Assembly: GCF_900104725.1 (NCBI RefSeq)
Contig: NZ_LT629758.1
Coordinates: 9,386,001-9,450,000, forward strand
Source of the DNA: Actinoplanes derwentensis
GTDB lineage: Bacteria > Actinomycetota > Actinomycetes > Mycobacteriales > Micromonosporaceae
Direction: 5' to 3'
DNA: 64,000 nt
Made by a program: the position numbers and the translations under genes
The notes under the pieces: model-generated
Told to the model about the DNA's origin: nothing
Database searches by the model: none
The model's input: the letters and a program-made list of their open reading frames with translations, nothing else
Part shown: piece by piece, positions 53,500 to 62,484 of the stretch
Numbering within the stretch: position 1 is the stretch's first letter
How the letters are laid out: every line of letters starts with the position of its first letter

Positions 53500-54933
53500 A
53501 TGTCCAGCGCAACCCAGCGGAGTCCGGAAGTGGACGACCGCCTTGATCCCGCGTTCCTGCGCATGGCCGGCGTGCTGCTGCTGGCCTTGCTGATGGCCCT
53601 GCTCGACGAGACCATCGTGAACGTCGGCGTGGACCGTCTCGGAGCGGAGTTCAGCGCGCCGCTCGCGACCATCCAGTGGGTGACCGCGGGATACCTGCTC
53701 GCCGTCGCCGTCGCCACCCCGGTCTCCGGCTGGGGCGTGGACCGGTTCGGTGTGCGCCGGGTCTGGGTCCTCGCCGTGGTGCTGTTCACCCTCGGCTCGC
53801 TCCTGTCCGGCCTCGCCTGGTCGGCCGGCAGCCTGATCGGGTTCCGGGTGCTCCAGGGCCTCGGCGGCGGGATGATCTTCCCCGTCGTGCAGGCCGCGAT
53901 CGCCCAGGCCGCCGGCCCCGCCCGGGTCACCAAGGCGATGGGGCTGGTCTCCATCCCGCTGACCATCGGGCCGGTGCTGGGTCCCGTCCTGGGTGGGTTC
54001 TTCGTCGACGACATCAGCTGGCGCTGGATGTTCTTCATCAACCTTCCGGTCGGCGTCATCGCCCTGGTGCTGGCCTTCAAGGTTCTCCCGGCGGCCGTCC
54101 CCGACGCGGAAGGAGCCCGGCCGCGGCTCGACATCCTCGGCCTGGCCCTGCTGTCGCCCGGGTTCGCGGCGCTGATCTACGGGCTCACCACCGCGGCGCA
54201 TCGCGGCGACTTCGGTGACCCGATGGCCCTCACCGCCTTCGCCGCCGGCGCGGCACTGCTCGTGGGTTACGTCCTGCACGCCCTGCGCACCACCGCGCCA
54301 CTGATCGACGTGCGGCTGTTCAGCCGGCGCGGGTTCACCATGTCGGTGGTCACCATGCTGCTGGTCGGTGCGGTCGCCAACGGTCTGCTCTTCCTGACCC
54401 CGCTCTACCACCAGCAGGCGCGCGGGTTCGGAGCCCTGCACGCCGGCCTGCTCATGATCCCGTCCGGCATCCTCGGCGCCGCCGGGGCCATCGCCGTCGG
54501 CAAAGCCGGGGCCCGGCTCACCGCCCGGGTGACCGCCCCGATCGGGATGCTGCTCGCCGCCGTGGCCGCTCTCGCCCTGTCCACCGTCGGCGCACACACC
54601 TCACAGGTCTTCACCGCACTCGCCTTCGGCATCGCCGGATTCGGTATCGGCTTCACCGTGCCGGGCGTGATGGCGTTCATGTATCTCGCGGTCGGCTCCG
54701 CCGACGCCCCACGGGCCACCAGCGCGCTGTTCATCCTGAACCAGATCGGCGGGTCGCTGGGCATCGCCGTCGTCGCGGTGGTTCTGCAGCAACGGCTCGC
54801 CGCCGCCACCGGTTTCCCCCCGGAGGCGTACGGCCGGACCTACTGGATCGTCGTCGGGTTCGCGCTCGTGGCCGGGCTCGCCGCCGCGCTCGTGCCCGGG
54901 CCCGCGCGGTCGCCCGCACCGCGGACCGAGTGA
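53500..54933 (+). CDS. EmrB/QacA-type MFS exporter
   Basis: A 477-residue transporter; the ATG at 53500 has GGAGG seven bases upstream (a longer frame from 53482 is less likely). Fourteen hydrophobic helices fit the DHA2 family. Motif C-like GPVLGPVLGGFF and the early LDETIVNVGVDRLG are visible. It probably exports the aromatic polyketide and gives self-resistance under MarR control. Confidence 0.92.
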   Translation: MSSATQRSPEVDDRLDPAFLRMAGVLLLALLMALLDETIVNVGVDRLGAEFSAPLATIQWVTAGYLLAVAVATPVSGWGVDRFGVRRVWVLAVVLFTLGSLLSGLAWSAGSLIGFRVLQGLGGGMIFPVVQAAIAQAAGPARVTKAMGLVSIPLTIGPVLGPVLGGFFVDDISWRWMFFINLPVGVIALVLAFKVLPAAVPDAEGARPRLDILGLALLSPGFAALIYGLTTAAHRGDFGDPMALTAFAAGAALLVGYVLHALRTTAPLIDVRLFSRRGFTMSVVTMLLVGAVANGLLFLTPLYHQQARGFGALHAGLLMIPSGILGAAGAIAVGKAGARLTARVTAPIGMLLAAVAALALSTVGAHTSQVFTALAFGIAGFGIGFTVPGVMAFMYLAVGSADAPRATSALFILNQIGGSLGIAVVAVVLQQRLAAATGFPPEAYGRTYWIVVGFALVAGLAAALVPGPARSPAPRTE

Positions 54934-54979
54934 CCCTCCGGCTCTCCTCGACCGGCCCACGAGCGCACCCGGCTACAAC

Positions 54980-55007
54980 CGGCGGTGGCGGTGTCCCGCC
55001 ACCGCCG
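54980..55007 (+). terminator. GC-rich hairpin between MFS exporter and MDR gene
   Basis: A 12-bp stem (54980-54991 with 54996-55007) around TGTC, with no T-run. It lies 46 bases after the MFS stop and 19 bases before the MDR start, so it may partly terminate or act as a leader structure. Confidence 0.5.
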
Positions 55008-55026
55008 TGACGGAAGGGGTATTCGT

Positions 55027-56004
55027 ATGCGCGTCATCCGCTACTACGAGCACGGCGGCCCGGATGTGCTGACCGTCGAGAAGGCACCGGATCCGGTGCC
55101 GGGCGACGGTCAGCTCGTGGTCGGTGTCGAGGCCGTCGGCGTCAACTTCATCGAGACCCAACTGCGTTCCGGTACGGCACCCTTCCCCTCACCGGTGCCG
55201 CGCGCACCACACGGCGACGTGGTCGGCCGGGTCGTCTGGGCCGGGCCCGGCACGCACCGTTTCGCCGTGGGGGACCGGCTGGCGGCCTGGGGTGTGGACG
55301 ACGCGTACGCCGATCTGGTGCTGGTCGACGAGACCCGGGCGGTGCCGGTGCCGGACGACGTTCCCGCGCCGGTCGCCACCGCGCTCGCATCGACCGCCCA
55401 GGTCGCCGCCAGCGTGTTGAGTGTCGGGCGGCTCGCCCCCGGCGACACGGTGCTGGTGCATGCCGCCGCCGGCGCGATCGGCCACCTCGTCACCCAGTTG
55501 GCCAGACTGCGGGGCGCGGGCCTGGTGATCGGCACGGTCAGCTCACCGGAGAAGGCGGACTTCGTCCGTGAGCACGGTGCCGACGCCGTCGTCGACTACT
55601 CCCGGCCGGACTGGCCCGACCGGGTCCGCGAGGCCACCGGCGGCACCGGAGTCGACCTGGTCCTCGACAGTGTGGAAGGTGCGGTGTTCGCGCCCGGCCT
55701 GGCCCTGCTCAAGCCGCTGGGCCGGCTGGTCTACTACGGCTTCGCCGGTGCTTCCGGCGAGGCGGGCCGGGTCGCGCTGACCGACCTGCTCGGCCTGAAG
55801 ACCGTCGTCGGGACGGCCCTCGACGCGTGGCTGGCCGCCGCCCCCGAGGAGGCGGCGAACACCCAGCGGGAGCTGACCGAGCTGGTCGGTGACGGCCGGC
55901 TGCGCGTCGCCGTGCACGCCGTCCTGCCCCTGGAGGAAGCGGCGCGGGCGCACCGGCTGATCGAGGACCGCCGTCAGCTCGGCCGTGTGGTCCTGGTCCC
56001 GTGA
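55027..56004 (+). CDS. MDR-family quinone oxidoreductase/enoyl reductase 1
   Basis: A 325-residue medium-chain dehydrogenase of the zinc-free quinone reductase group. The NADPH loop is [17 protein letters not shown], with [11 protein letters not shown] near the start. The start ATG at 55027 has GGAAGGGG upstream. Members such as ActVI-ORF2 reduce enoyl or quinone groups in pyranonaphthoquinone pathways, so a tailoring reduction is likely. The stop overlaps the FAD hydroxylase GTG. Confidence 0.85.
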   Translation: MRVIRYYEHGGPDVLTVEKAPDPVPGDGQLVVGVEAVGVNFIETQLRSGTAPFPSPVPRAPHGDVVGRVVWAGPGTHRFAVGDRLAAWGVDDAYADLVLVDETRAVPVPDDVPAPVATALASTAQVAASVLSVGRLAPGDTVLVHAAAGAIGHLVTQLARLRGAGLVIGTVSSPEKADFVREHGADAVVDYSRPDWPDRVREATGGTGVDLVLDSVEGAVFAPGLALLKPLGRLVYYGFAGASGEAGRVALTDLLGLKTVVGTALDAWLAAAPEEAANTQRELTELVGDGRLRVAVHAVLPLEEAARAHRLIEDRRQLGRVVLVP

Positions 56005-57590
56005 CCGCCGTCGAGCACCATCCCGTTCTGGTGGTGGGCGCCGGGCCGGCCGGGCTCAGCACCGCGATCTTCTCCGCCTTGCACGGAGTCCGGCCGCTGG
56101 TAGTGGACAGCCGTCCCCACGCCTCGACCGCCGTGAAGGCCACCGGCCAGTACCCGCACACGATGGAGGCCCTGCGTATCGCGGGGGTGGCCGACCGGAT
56201 CCGCGAGCTGAGCCGCCCCGACCGGACCGGCTTCGCCATGGTTCTCGCGCCACGGCTGGCCGGGCCGGTGACCCGGACGCTGATCAGCGGCCGGGAACTG
56301 ACCATGCGGCACGTGTCACCGGAGGAGTGGGGCACCGCCAGTCAATCCGGCGCCGAACGCGCGCTGGCCGAACGAGCCCGGGAACTCGGCGCCGAGGTCC
56401 GCTTCGGAACCCGGGTGTCCGGGCTGACGCAGGACGACGAGGGCGTCACCGCTTTCGTGGAGGACGCCGCGACCGGAACACGCCGCCGGATCCGGGCCCG
56501 GTACCTGGTGGCGGCGGACGGCTGGCGCAGTCCGATCCGCGAGGCGCTCGGTGTGCCCCTGCAGGGGCGCGGTGTGGTGGGCCGGGTTCTGCGGGTGCTC
56601 TTCAAGGCGGACCTGAGCGAACCTCTCGCCCATACTCCCGGGGCCGCCGACGGTTCGCGATTCGTGGCGTTCCACCTCGGGCGCGCGGTGCTGTTCAACA
56701 CCGAGGTCCCCGGCCTGTACGGGTACTTCCGCAACCTCACCCCGGAGTTGCCCGACGGCTGGCACCACTCCCGGGAGGGGATCGTCCGGCAGATCGCGGC
56801 CGATCTGGGCCTCGGCGAGAACGTCGCACTGGACGTCGTCGAGTCCGGCGAGACCTCGATCGCCTGTGCGGTCGCGCAGCGTTTCCAGGTGGGCCGGGTG
56901 CTGCTGGCCGGCGATGCCGCACATGTCATGCCGCCGACCGGCGGGCTGGGTGGCAACACCGCGATTCTGGACGGGTTGTACCTGGGCTGGCGGCTCGCGG
57001 CTGTGGTGGAGGGGTGGGCGGGCCTGGAGCTGCTGCGCACCTTCGAGACCGAGCGCCGGCCGTACGCCCGTCTGCTCGTCGAGCAGCAGTTCGCCAATCT
57101 CGTCGAGCGGGTCGCGCCGGAACTGCGGGACGGCGACGTTCCCGATCCACTGCCGCCGGCGGTGCTGGCTTTCGGTTATCGGTACCCGGCCGGTGCCGTC
57201 CTGCCCGATCCCGGCGACGATCAGGTGCTGGTGGAGGATCCCGCAACGGCCACCGGGCGGCCGGGATCGCGGGCGCCCTATCTGCCGCTGGTGGCCCCGG
57301 ACGGGACCGCGTCGTCGACGACGGCGCTGTTCGGGGCCGGATTCGTGCTGCTCACCGGTCCACAGGGAGGTGAGTGGGTGAAGCCCGCCACGCTCGCCGC
57401 CGAGCGTCTCGGCGTACCGCTCACCGTGCATGTCGTCGACGCCGACGGCTTTCCCGCCCGGTACGGCATCGGGCCCACCGGCGCATCGCTGGTCCGCCCG
57501 GATCGTTTCGTCGCCTGGCGGACCGCTGAGCTGGTGGAGGATCCCGCCGCCCGGGTGGAGGAGGTGCTGCGGACTCTGCTGCGGCGGTGA
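56001..57590 (+). CDS. Class A FAD-dependent aromatic polyketide hydroxylase
   Basis: A 529-residue flavoprotein monooxygenase from a GTG at 56001 that overlaps the MDR stop. It has the FAD fold [14 protein letters not shown], the DG motif [12 protein letters not shown] and the GD motif [19 protein letters not shown]. The C-terminal 130 residues resemble the thioredoxin-like domain of RdmE/PgaE hydroxylases. It should hydroxylate the aromatic scaffold with NADPH and oxygen. The opposite strand carries the run-on reading frame of SARP 4 (see there). Confidence 0.92.
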   Translation: MTAVEHHPVLVVGAGPAGLSTAIFSALHGVRPLVVDSRPHASTAVKATGQYPHTMEALRIAGVADRIRELSRPDRTGFAMVLAPRLAGPVTRTLISGRELTMRHVSPEEWGTASQSGAERALAERARELGAEVRFGTRVSGLTQDDEGVTAFVEDAATGTRRRIRARYLVAADGWRSPIREALGVPLQGRGVVGRVLRVLFKADLSEPLAHTPGAADGSRFVAFHLGRAVLFNTEVPGLYGYFRNLTPELPDGWHHSREGIVRQIAADLGLGENVALDVVESGETSIACAVAQRFQVGRVLLAGDAAHVMPPTGGLGGNTAILDGLYLGWRLAAVVEGWAGLELLRTFETERRPYARLLVEQQFANLVERVAPELRDGDVPDPLPPAVLAFGYRYPAGAVLPDPGDDQVLVEDPATATGRPGSRAPYLPLVAPDGTASSTTALFGAGFVLLTGPQGGEWVKPATLAAERLGVPLTVHVVDADGFPARYGIGPTGASLVRPDRFVAWRTAELVEDPAARVEEVLRTLLRR

Positions 57591-58892
57591 CGCCGGTGGC
57601 GGCCGGGCGGGCTCGCGCTGGGAGGGGTCGATCGACCGGGCGCCGTAGAGGGCCACCAGTTCCGGGAGAACCCGGTCGCCGACGACGACCACGGCGGATC
57701 GCGAGGTCCCGGGCAGTAGATCGCGTACCTGCTCGGTGTCGTGGGCGTCGTCCAGCAACAGCAGCACACGCCGGTCCGCGAGCCGGGCCCGGTAGGTGTT
57801 GACCAGGTCTCGCCGTGCCGCCGGGACGGCCTCGGGCGCCGTCCCGGACAACCGCAGCAGCCGTGCCAGCACCGCGCCCGGGTCACGCGGCCGGCCGTCG
57901 GGGCCGGTCAACCGGACGTACCACTGGCCGTCCGGGAAGTCGTCGCGCAACCGGTGAGCCAGGGCGACCAGGCCGGTGGTCCGGTCCGCTCCGGCGGGCC
58001 CGGCCAGGCACACCACCGGCAGTCCGGTGTCGGCGCCCCGGCCGAGCAGGGTTCCGGCGACGGTGGCCCACCCGTGTCCCCGGATGGTGCGCCGGGTGTC
58101 GACCGGCGGCAGGTCGGTCCGGGCGTGCCAGTCGTCGCCGGTGATCCCCCGGAACTCGGCCACCAGCCTGGGGCCGGGCGTGATGCCCAGCCGGGTGCGC
58201 AGCGTCGTGGTGGCCCGGTCGTACGCATCGATCGCGGCCTCCCGGTCCCCGGTGCGGTGCAGCGCCGAGACCAGCAGGAGCCACAGCTGCTCACGCAGCG
58301 GATGAAGGGCCACCAGCGAACGCAGGCGCGGGACGACCTCGGCCGGAGGCGACACCGCCAGTGCGAGCTCGCACTCGCGTTCCACCAGGCACAGCCGTTC
58401 CTCCAGCAGCGAGGGCCCGGCCTCGGCGGCGAGCGACGGCACCGCCGAGAGGGAGGCGATCGAGTCGCCGGTCCACTGTGCCAACGCGGCTCGCACGTGT
58501 GCCAGCTCGGTGGCGGTGTCGGCGGACTGCCGGGCCTGCAGCGCCTGACGGGCCGCCGCCCGGAAGCGGAACAGGTCCACCGTGTCCGGTGCGGTCCGCA
58601 GGACGTATCCGCCGCCGAGGGACCGGATCCGGGGCCGTCCCGGCCGGTCGCCGGTTCCGCTGCGATCCCCGAGCGCCGCGCGCAGCCGGGCGACGTGAAC
58701 GTGCAGAGCGGCCGAGGGCGCGGCGGGCGGCCGGTCGTTCCACAGCCGCCGGTAGATCTCCTCCACCGGTACCTCGTCGTCGACGTGCCACAGCAGCGTC
58801 ACCAGTAGCGCCTGCTGTTTCGGAGCGCGGATCGTCACCGGCGCCCCGTCGATCGTGAGTGTCAGCGGACCAAGTAGACGAAAGTCGGTCAC
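57591..58892 (-). CDS. SARP regulator 4, C-terminally truncated without its own stop
   Basis: From a GTG at 58892 the frame encodes a SARP winged helix (APKQQALLVTLLWHVDDEVPVEE, ALHVHVARLRAALG), a BTAD and then the beginning of an NB-ARC ATPase up to VVVVGDRVLPELVALYGARS. There the family similarity ends, near 57630, just before the opposite FAD hydroxylase stop. No stop codon appears; the frame stays open antisense through the hydroxylase to 56316. The P-loop GPAGADRTT lacks the Gly and Lys of a Walker A motif. The listed end at 57591 is therefore the likely limit of real similarity, not a proven stop. The gene was probably cut by a rearrangement. Confidence 0.7.
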
Positions 58893-59079
58893 CAAGGAGT
58901 CCCCCCGTCGGGCAGGCGGTTGCTCCCTGTGTGGTCGTCGTGACCCTGTGCAGCCGCTGGGTTCATCCTGCCCGCGGTGATCCGCGCCCAGCAACGCGCC
59001 CGGGCAGTGATACCGGTCGCACGGGCCGCACTCCACCAGGACTCCAGAAGCCGCCGGTACGAAGAGTGCGAAAGGGGAG

Positions 59080-60006
59080 ATGACTGTGAAGGCACTCGTC
59101 ACGTCCGCCGGCGTGTCCCCCGGGATACGCCTGGAATCGTTGCCCGACCCGGATCCGGCCCCCGGTGAGGTGTTGATCGAAGTGAAGGCCGTGGCCGTCA
59201 ACCGAGCCGACCTGCTGCTCGCCGCCCGCCGGCCACCCGGGTCGCAACTCGGCCTGGACGTCGCCGGTGTCGTCGTCCGTGCCGCGTCCGACGGCACGGG
59301 ACCACCGGCCGGTACGCCCGTCGCGGCCCTGGCGGCCTCGACCGGCTGGGCCCAGCTCGCCGCGGTGCGGACCGACCGGCTCGCGATCCTGCCGGACGGG
59401 GTCGAGCCCGCTGTCGCCGCGGCGGTGCCGGTGGCCGGTCTGACCGCCCTCTACGCGCTGCGGCGGGCCGGCTGGCTCCTGGCCCGGACGGTGCTGGTCA
59501 CCGGCGCGAGCGGCGGTGTCGGCGGGTTCGTGGCCGACCTCGCCGCCGCGGCCGGGGCCTCGGTGCTGGGATGGGTCGGTTCGCCGGAGCGCGGAGCACA
59601 TCTCGCCGAACGCGGTCACCGGCTGCACATCGGTGACGGGCCACCGCCCGGCGAGACAACCGACGTCGTCGTCGACAGCGTCGGCGGCACGGTGTTGCGG
59701 GACGCGTTCGTCACGCTCCGGGCCGGCGGGGTCGCGGTGGTGTTCGGCAACACCGTCCGGGCCGACCTGGTGCTTCCCCCGGACTGGGGGCACGGCCGTC
59801 CCGGCGTACGCCTGGAGCACCTGTTCCTGCTCGACGAGATCGAACGGCGTGACGCCGCCGGAGACCTCGGCACGCTGCTCGGTCTCGTCGCCGACGGCCG
59901 CCTGCGACCCCACGTCGGACTGCGCGCCGACTGGGCGGACGCCGGGTCCGCGATCGAAGCCCTGCTCGAACGCCGTGTCACCGGCCGGGTCGTCCTGAGC
60001 CTCTGA
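59080..60006 (+). CDS. MDR-family oxidoreductase 2
   Basis: A 308-residue zinc-free medium-chain dehydrogenase; the ATG at 59080 has AAAGGGGAG upstream. The dinucleotide loop is VTGASGGVGGFVADLAAA, with VNRADLLLAARRPPGSQLGLD near the start. It is diverged from the MDR protein at 55027, which suggests two different reductions. It is divergent from SARP 4 and 52 bases before the ActIII-type ketoreductase, with which it is probably co-transcribed. Confidence 0.85.
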   Translation: MTVKALVTSAGVSPGIRLESLPDPDPAPGEVLIEVKAVAVNRADLLLAARRPPGSQLGLDVAGVVVRAASDGTGPPAGTPVAALAASTGWAQLAAVRTDRLAILPDGVEPAVAAAVPVAGLTALYALRRAGWLLARTVLVTGASGGVGGFVADLAAAAGASVLGWVGSPERGAHLAERGHRLHIGDGPPPGETTDVVVDSVGGTVLRDAFVTLRAGGVAVVFGNTVRADLVLPPDWGHGRPGVRLEHLFLLDEIERRDAAGDLGTLLGLVADGRLRPHVGLRADWADAGSAIEALLERRVTGRVVLSL

Positions 60007-60058
60007 GACCGGCACATCTCCGCCCGCGCACTGACGACACCTGAGAAAGGACACCACC

Positions 60059-60847
60059 ATGACGGAATCCACCGGCCGCGGAGCGGCCCTGGTCACCGGC
60101 GGCACCAGCGGGATCGGCCTGGCCGTGGTCGAGACGCTGGCCGAGAGCGGTTTCGCCACCTACTTCTGCGCCCGGGACGCCGCCCAGGTGGCCACGGTCA
60201 CCGACAAGCTCCGCGGGCGCGGGCTGGAGGTAGGCGGCGTGGCGGCCGACGTCCGCTCCTCCGACGACGTCACCCGCCTGGTCGCCTCCGCGGTCGACAG
60301 GTTCGGGCCGGTCACCGTGCTGGTCAACAACGCCGGCCGGTCCGGTGGCGGCGTCACCGCCGACCTCAGCGACGCCCTGTGGGACGACGTGCTGGCCACC
60401 AACCTCACCGCCACCTTCCGGGTCACTCGCGAGGTGCTGCGGGCCGGCGGCATCCGGGAGAACGGCTGGGGCCGCATCATCAACATCGCCTCCACCGCGG
60501 GCAAGCAGGGTGTCGCCCTCGCCGCGCCGTACACCGCCGCCAAACACGGCGTGGTGGGCTTCACCAAGGCGCTCGGCTTCGAACTGGCGGGCAGCGGGAT
60601 CACCGTGAACGCGGTGTGCCCGGGCTATGTGGAGACGCCGATGGCGGTCCGGGTCCGGCAGGGGTACGCCGCGCACTGGGAAACCACCGAGCAGGCGGTG
60701 CTGGACCGGTTCCAGGCGAAGATCCCGCTCGGGCGCTATTCGACGCCGGAGGAGGTCGCCGGACTGGTCGGCTACCTGGTCACCGACACGGCCGCCTCGA
60801 TGACGGCGCAGGCCGTCAACGTGTGCGGCGGTCTGGGCAACTACTGA
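60059..60847 (+). CDS. ActIII-type C9 polyketide ketoreductase
   Basis: A 262-residue SDR closely like ActIII. The cofactor loop is TGGTSGIG; NNAGRSGGG, the catalytic Ser145 in NIASTAGKQG, and Tyr158/Lys162 in PYTAAKHG are visible, plus VCPGYVETPMA. ActIII-type enzymes reduce the C9 keto group of the nascent chain with NADPH before first-ring cyclisation. This fits the didomain aromatase. The start ATG has GAAAGGA upstream. Confidence 0.93.
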   Translation: MTESTGRGAALVTGGTSGIGLAVVETLAESGFATYFCARDAAQVATVTDKLRGRGLEVGGVAADVRSSDDVTRLVASAVDRFGPVTVLVNNAGRSGGGVTADLSDALWDDVLATNLTATFRVTREVLRAGGIRENGWGRIINIASTAGKQGVALAAPYTAAKHGVVGFTKALGFELAGSGITVNAVCPGYVETPMAVRVRQGYAAHWETTEQAVLDRFQAKIPLGRYSTPEEVAGLVGYLVTDTAASMTAQAVNVCGGLGNY

Positions 60848-60856
60848 CCCACGAGA

Positions 60857-60895
60857 CGCGGCGGCCGCCCGGTGGGAAACCGGGCGGCCGCCGCG
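60857..60895. terminator. Bidirectional terminator between ketoreductase and ABM gene
   Basis: A perfect 17-bp stem (60857-60873 with 60879-60895) with the loop GGGAA. It lies between the convergent stops, nine bases from each. Confidence 0.88.
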
Positions 60896-60903
60896 GACAT
60901 CGC

Positions 60904-61200
60904 TCAACCGGCCGTGTCGTACCGCAGAACGGGTTCGGTCAGGTGCGGCTCACCCTTGATGACACCGGTCAGCCGGTCCAGCCGGCTGCGGAACTCCGGC
61001 TCCTGCAACGCGGCCCGGAACGACTCCTCGTCGGTCCACTCGGCGATGTTGTAGTACGTCGACGGGTCCTTCTGGGAACGGCTCAGGACGTAGCTGACGA
61101 GCCCGGGCCGGGTCCGCATGTACTCGGCGACCTTCGCGTACCGGCTCTCCAGGTCCTCCGCGGCACCGATCAGCGTGAGCTTGTTGACGAAAACGACCAT
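60904..61200 (-). CDS. ABM-family small monooxygenase
   Basis: A 98-residue antibiotic biosynthesis monooxygenase-fold protein (ferredoxin-like). It has [55 protein letters not shown]. Cofactor-free relatives such as ActVA-ORF6, TcmH and AknX oxidise anthrones to quinones; this one is likely to form the quinone. Its first 31 bases overlap the end of the Old Yellow Enzyme gene on the same strand, so translation is coupled. Confidence 0.86.
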   Translation of the reverse strand: MVVFVNKLTLIGAAEDLESRYAKVAEYMRTRPGLVSYVLSRSQKDPSTYYNIAEWTDEESFRAALQEPEFRSRLDRLTGVIKGEPHLTEPVLRYDTAG

Positions 61201-62285
61201 GATGTGGTGTCCCCTTCTCTGACGTCGGCTTTCGGATAGTCGAGATAGCCCTGCCGCCCACCCTGATAGAAGGTCGCCGGGTCGGGACGGTTGAAGTCGA
61301 TGCCCTCGGCCAGACGGTGGGGCAGGTCCGGATTGGCCAGGAACTGCTTACCGAAGGAGAGCGCGTCGAAGCCGGCGGCCAGAGCACCGGCCACCACCGC
61401 ACGGGTGGCGTCCGGGTCCAGGTCGCCGGTGCCCGGGTTGAGCACGATCGGTCCCTCCCACCGGTCACGCACCGCCCGGACCAGGCCGGGGTCGGAGCCG
61501 TGGACCAGATGCAGGTACGCCGGGCCGACCGGCCGCAGCGCCGCCAGCAGGACCGGGTACAACTCCGCGGCGTCGGGTTCGCTCATGTCGTTGAGGCCGA
61601 AACCGGGGGACAGCCGGATCCCGGTCCGGTCCGCACCGACGGCGGACGCCACCGCTTCCACCAGGTCCACCGCGAACCGGACCCGCCGGTGGGGCGGCCC
61701 ACCGTAGCCGTCGGTGCGGCGGTTCACCGTGGACGACAGGAACTGATGGACCAGATATCCGTTCGCCCCGTGGATCTCCACACCGTCGAAACCGGCCTCG
61801 ATCGCCGCGACGGCGCACCGTACGACGTCGTCGATGGCACCGGCTATGTCACCCGGCGACATCTCCCGTGGTACGGGATACGGCTGAGGGCCGTTCCACG
61901 TGCGAGCCCGTCCCGCCGCGGGTACGGGTGACGGCGCCAGTGGGATGTGGCCGTACAGGTCGGGATGGCTGATCCGGCCCGCGTGCATGATCTGCAGTGT
62001 CATCCGGCCACCGGCGGCGTGCACGGCCGCGGCGACCGTCCTCCAGGCCGCGATGTCGTCCGCGGAGTGACAGTGCACCCCGTACGGGTGGCCGGCCGCG
62101 TGCGGAGCCGGGCAGGTGGCCTCGCTGACGATCAGTCCGGCCGTGGCCCGTTGAGCGTAGTAGTCGGCCACGTAGGGTAGCGGCGTCCCGTTGCGGTCGG
62201 CTCGGCCCCGGCCCATCGGCGCCATCACGATCCGGTTGGGCAACCGGAGACGGCCCAGCTGAACCGGTTCGAAGAGTGTCGGCAT
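61170..62285 (-). CDS. Old Yellow Enzyme-type NADH:flavin oxidoreductase
   Basis: A 371-residue TIM-barrel flavoprotein. The FMN part starts [25 protein letters not shown], and the substrate pair is in [17 protein letters not shown] with TDGYGG. It reduces activated C=C bonds with NAD(P)H. In polyketide clusters such enzymes reduce enone or quinone intermediates. It is the last cluster gene before the transposase, and the downstream ABM gene overlaps it. Confidence 0.9.
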   Translation of the reverse strand: MPTLFEPVQLGRLRLPNRIVMAPMGRGRADRNGTPLPYVADYYAQRATAGLIVSEATCPAPHAAGHPYGVHCHSADDIAAWRTVAAAVHAAGGRMTLQIMHAGRISHPDLYGHIPLAPSPVPAAGRARTWNGPQPYPVPREMSPGDIAGAIDDVVRCAVAAIEAGFDGVEIHGANGYLVHQFLSSTVNRRTDGYGGPPHRRVRFAVDLVEAVASAVGADRTGIRLSPGFGLNDMSEPDAAELYPVLLAALRPVGPAYLHLVHGSDPGLVRAVRDRWEGPIVLNPGTGDLDPDATRAVVAGALAAGFDALSFGKQFLANPDLPHRLAEGIDFNRPDPATFYQGGRQGYLDYPKADVREGDTTSWSFSSTSSR

Positions 62286-62426
62286 AATGGGATGGTCGCC
62301 AGCGCTGGTGGAGGCCCCGTGGAGGCCGCCTACAGAGTCACGGTCGCCGTCGTGCCCGTCGGCACGGACGTTTCATGATCGATGGTGGCGGTGAGTGATG
62401 ATTCCTGCGTTGGCGTGTCGGATATG

Positions 62427-62484
62427 GACGAAGCTCCGTTGAGTCCAGGTCTTCTCACGGATCTGGTTCAAACGGAGCTTCGTC
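62427..62484 (+). promoter_or_regulatory. Hairpin that masks the transposase ribosome site
   Basis: GACGAAGCTCCGTT (62427-62440) is the exact complement of AACGGAGCTTCGTC (62471-62484), which ends right before the GTG start at 62485. The GGAG ribosome site (62474-62477) lies in the stem. The rest of the 62286-62426 gap shows no gene. Confidence 0.7.

Larger units (their letters stand above)
32493..62285. other. Type II aromatic polyketide biosynthetic gene cluster
   Basis: The region contains KS-alpha, chain-length factor, ACP, acyltransferase, a KAS III-like priming protein, two SDR reductases, cyclases, several oxygenases and reductases, four SARP regulators, a MarR and an MFS exporter, with few unrelated genes. 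The left border is set at the first SARP and the right border at the Old Yellow Enzyme before the transposase. The gene set (Ser-type KAS III plus AT, ActIII-type ketoreductase, didomain aromatase, ABM oxygenase, FAD hydroxylase) suggests a C9-reduced anthraquinone, naphthoquinone or related scaffold primed by an unusual acyl group. No glycosyltransferase or methyltransferase is seen. Confidence 0.85.

Noticed and set aside
56316..57590. Minus-strand continuation of SARP 4 as a real protein part
   Set aside because: It has no similarity to NB-ARC or TPR sequence and is the mirror of the FAD hydroxylase; I keep only the SARP-like part as a gene and report the run-on as a finding.
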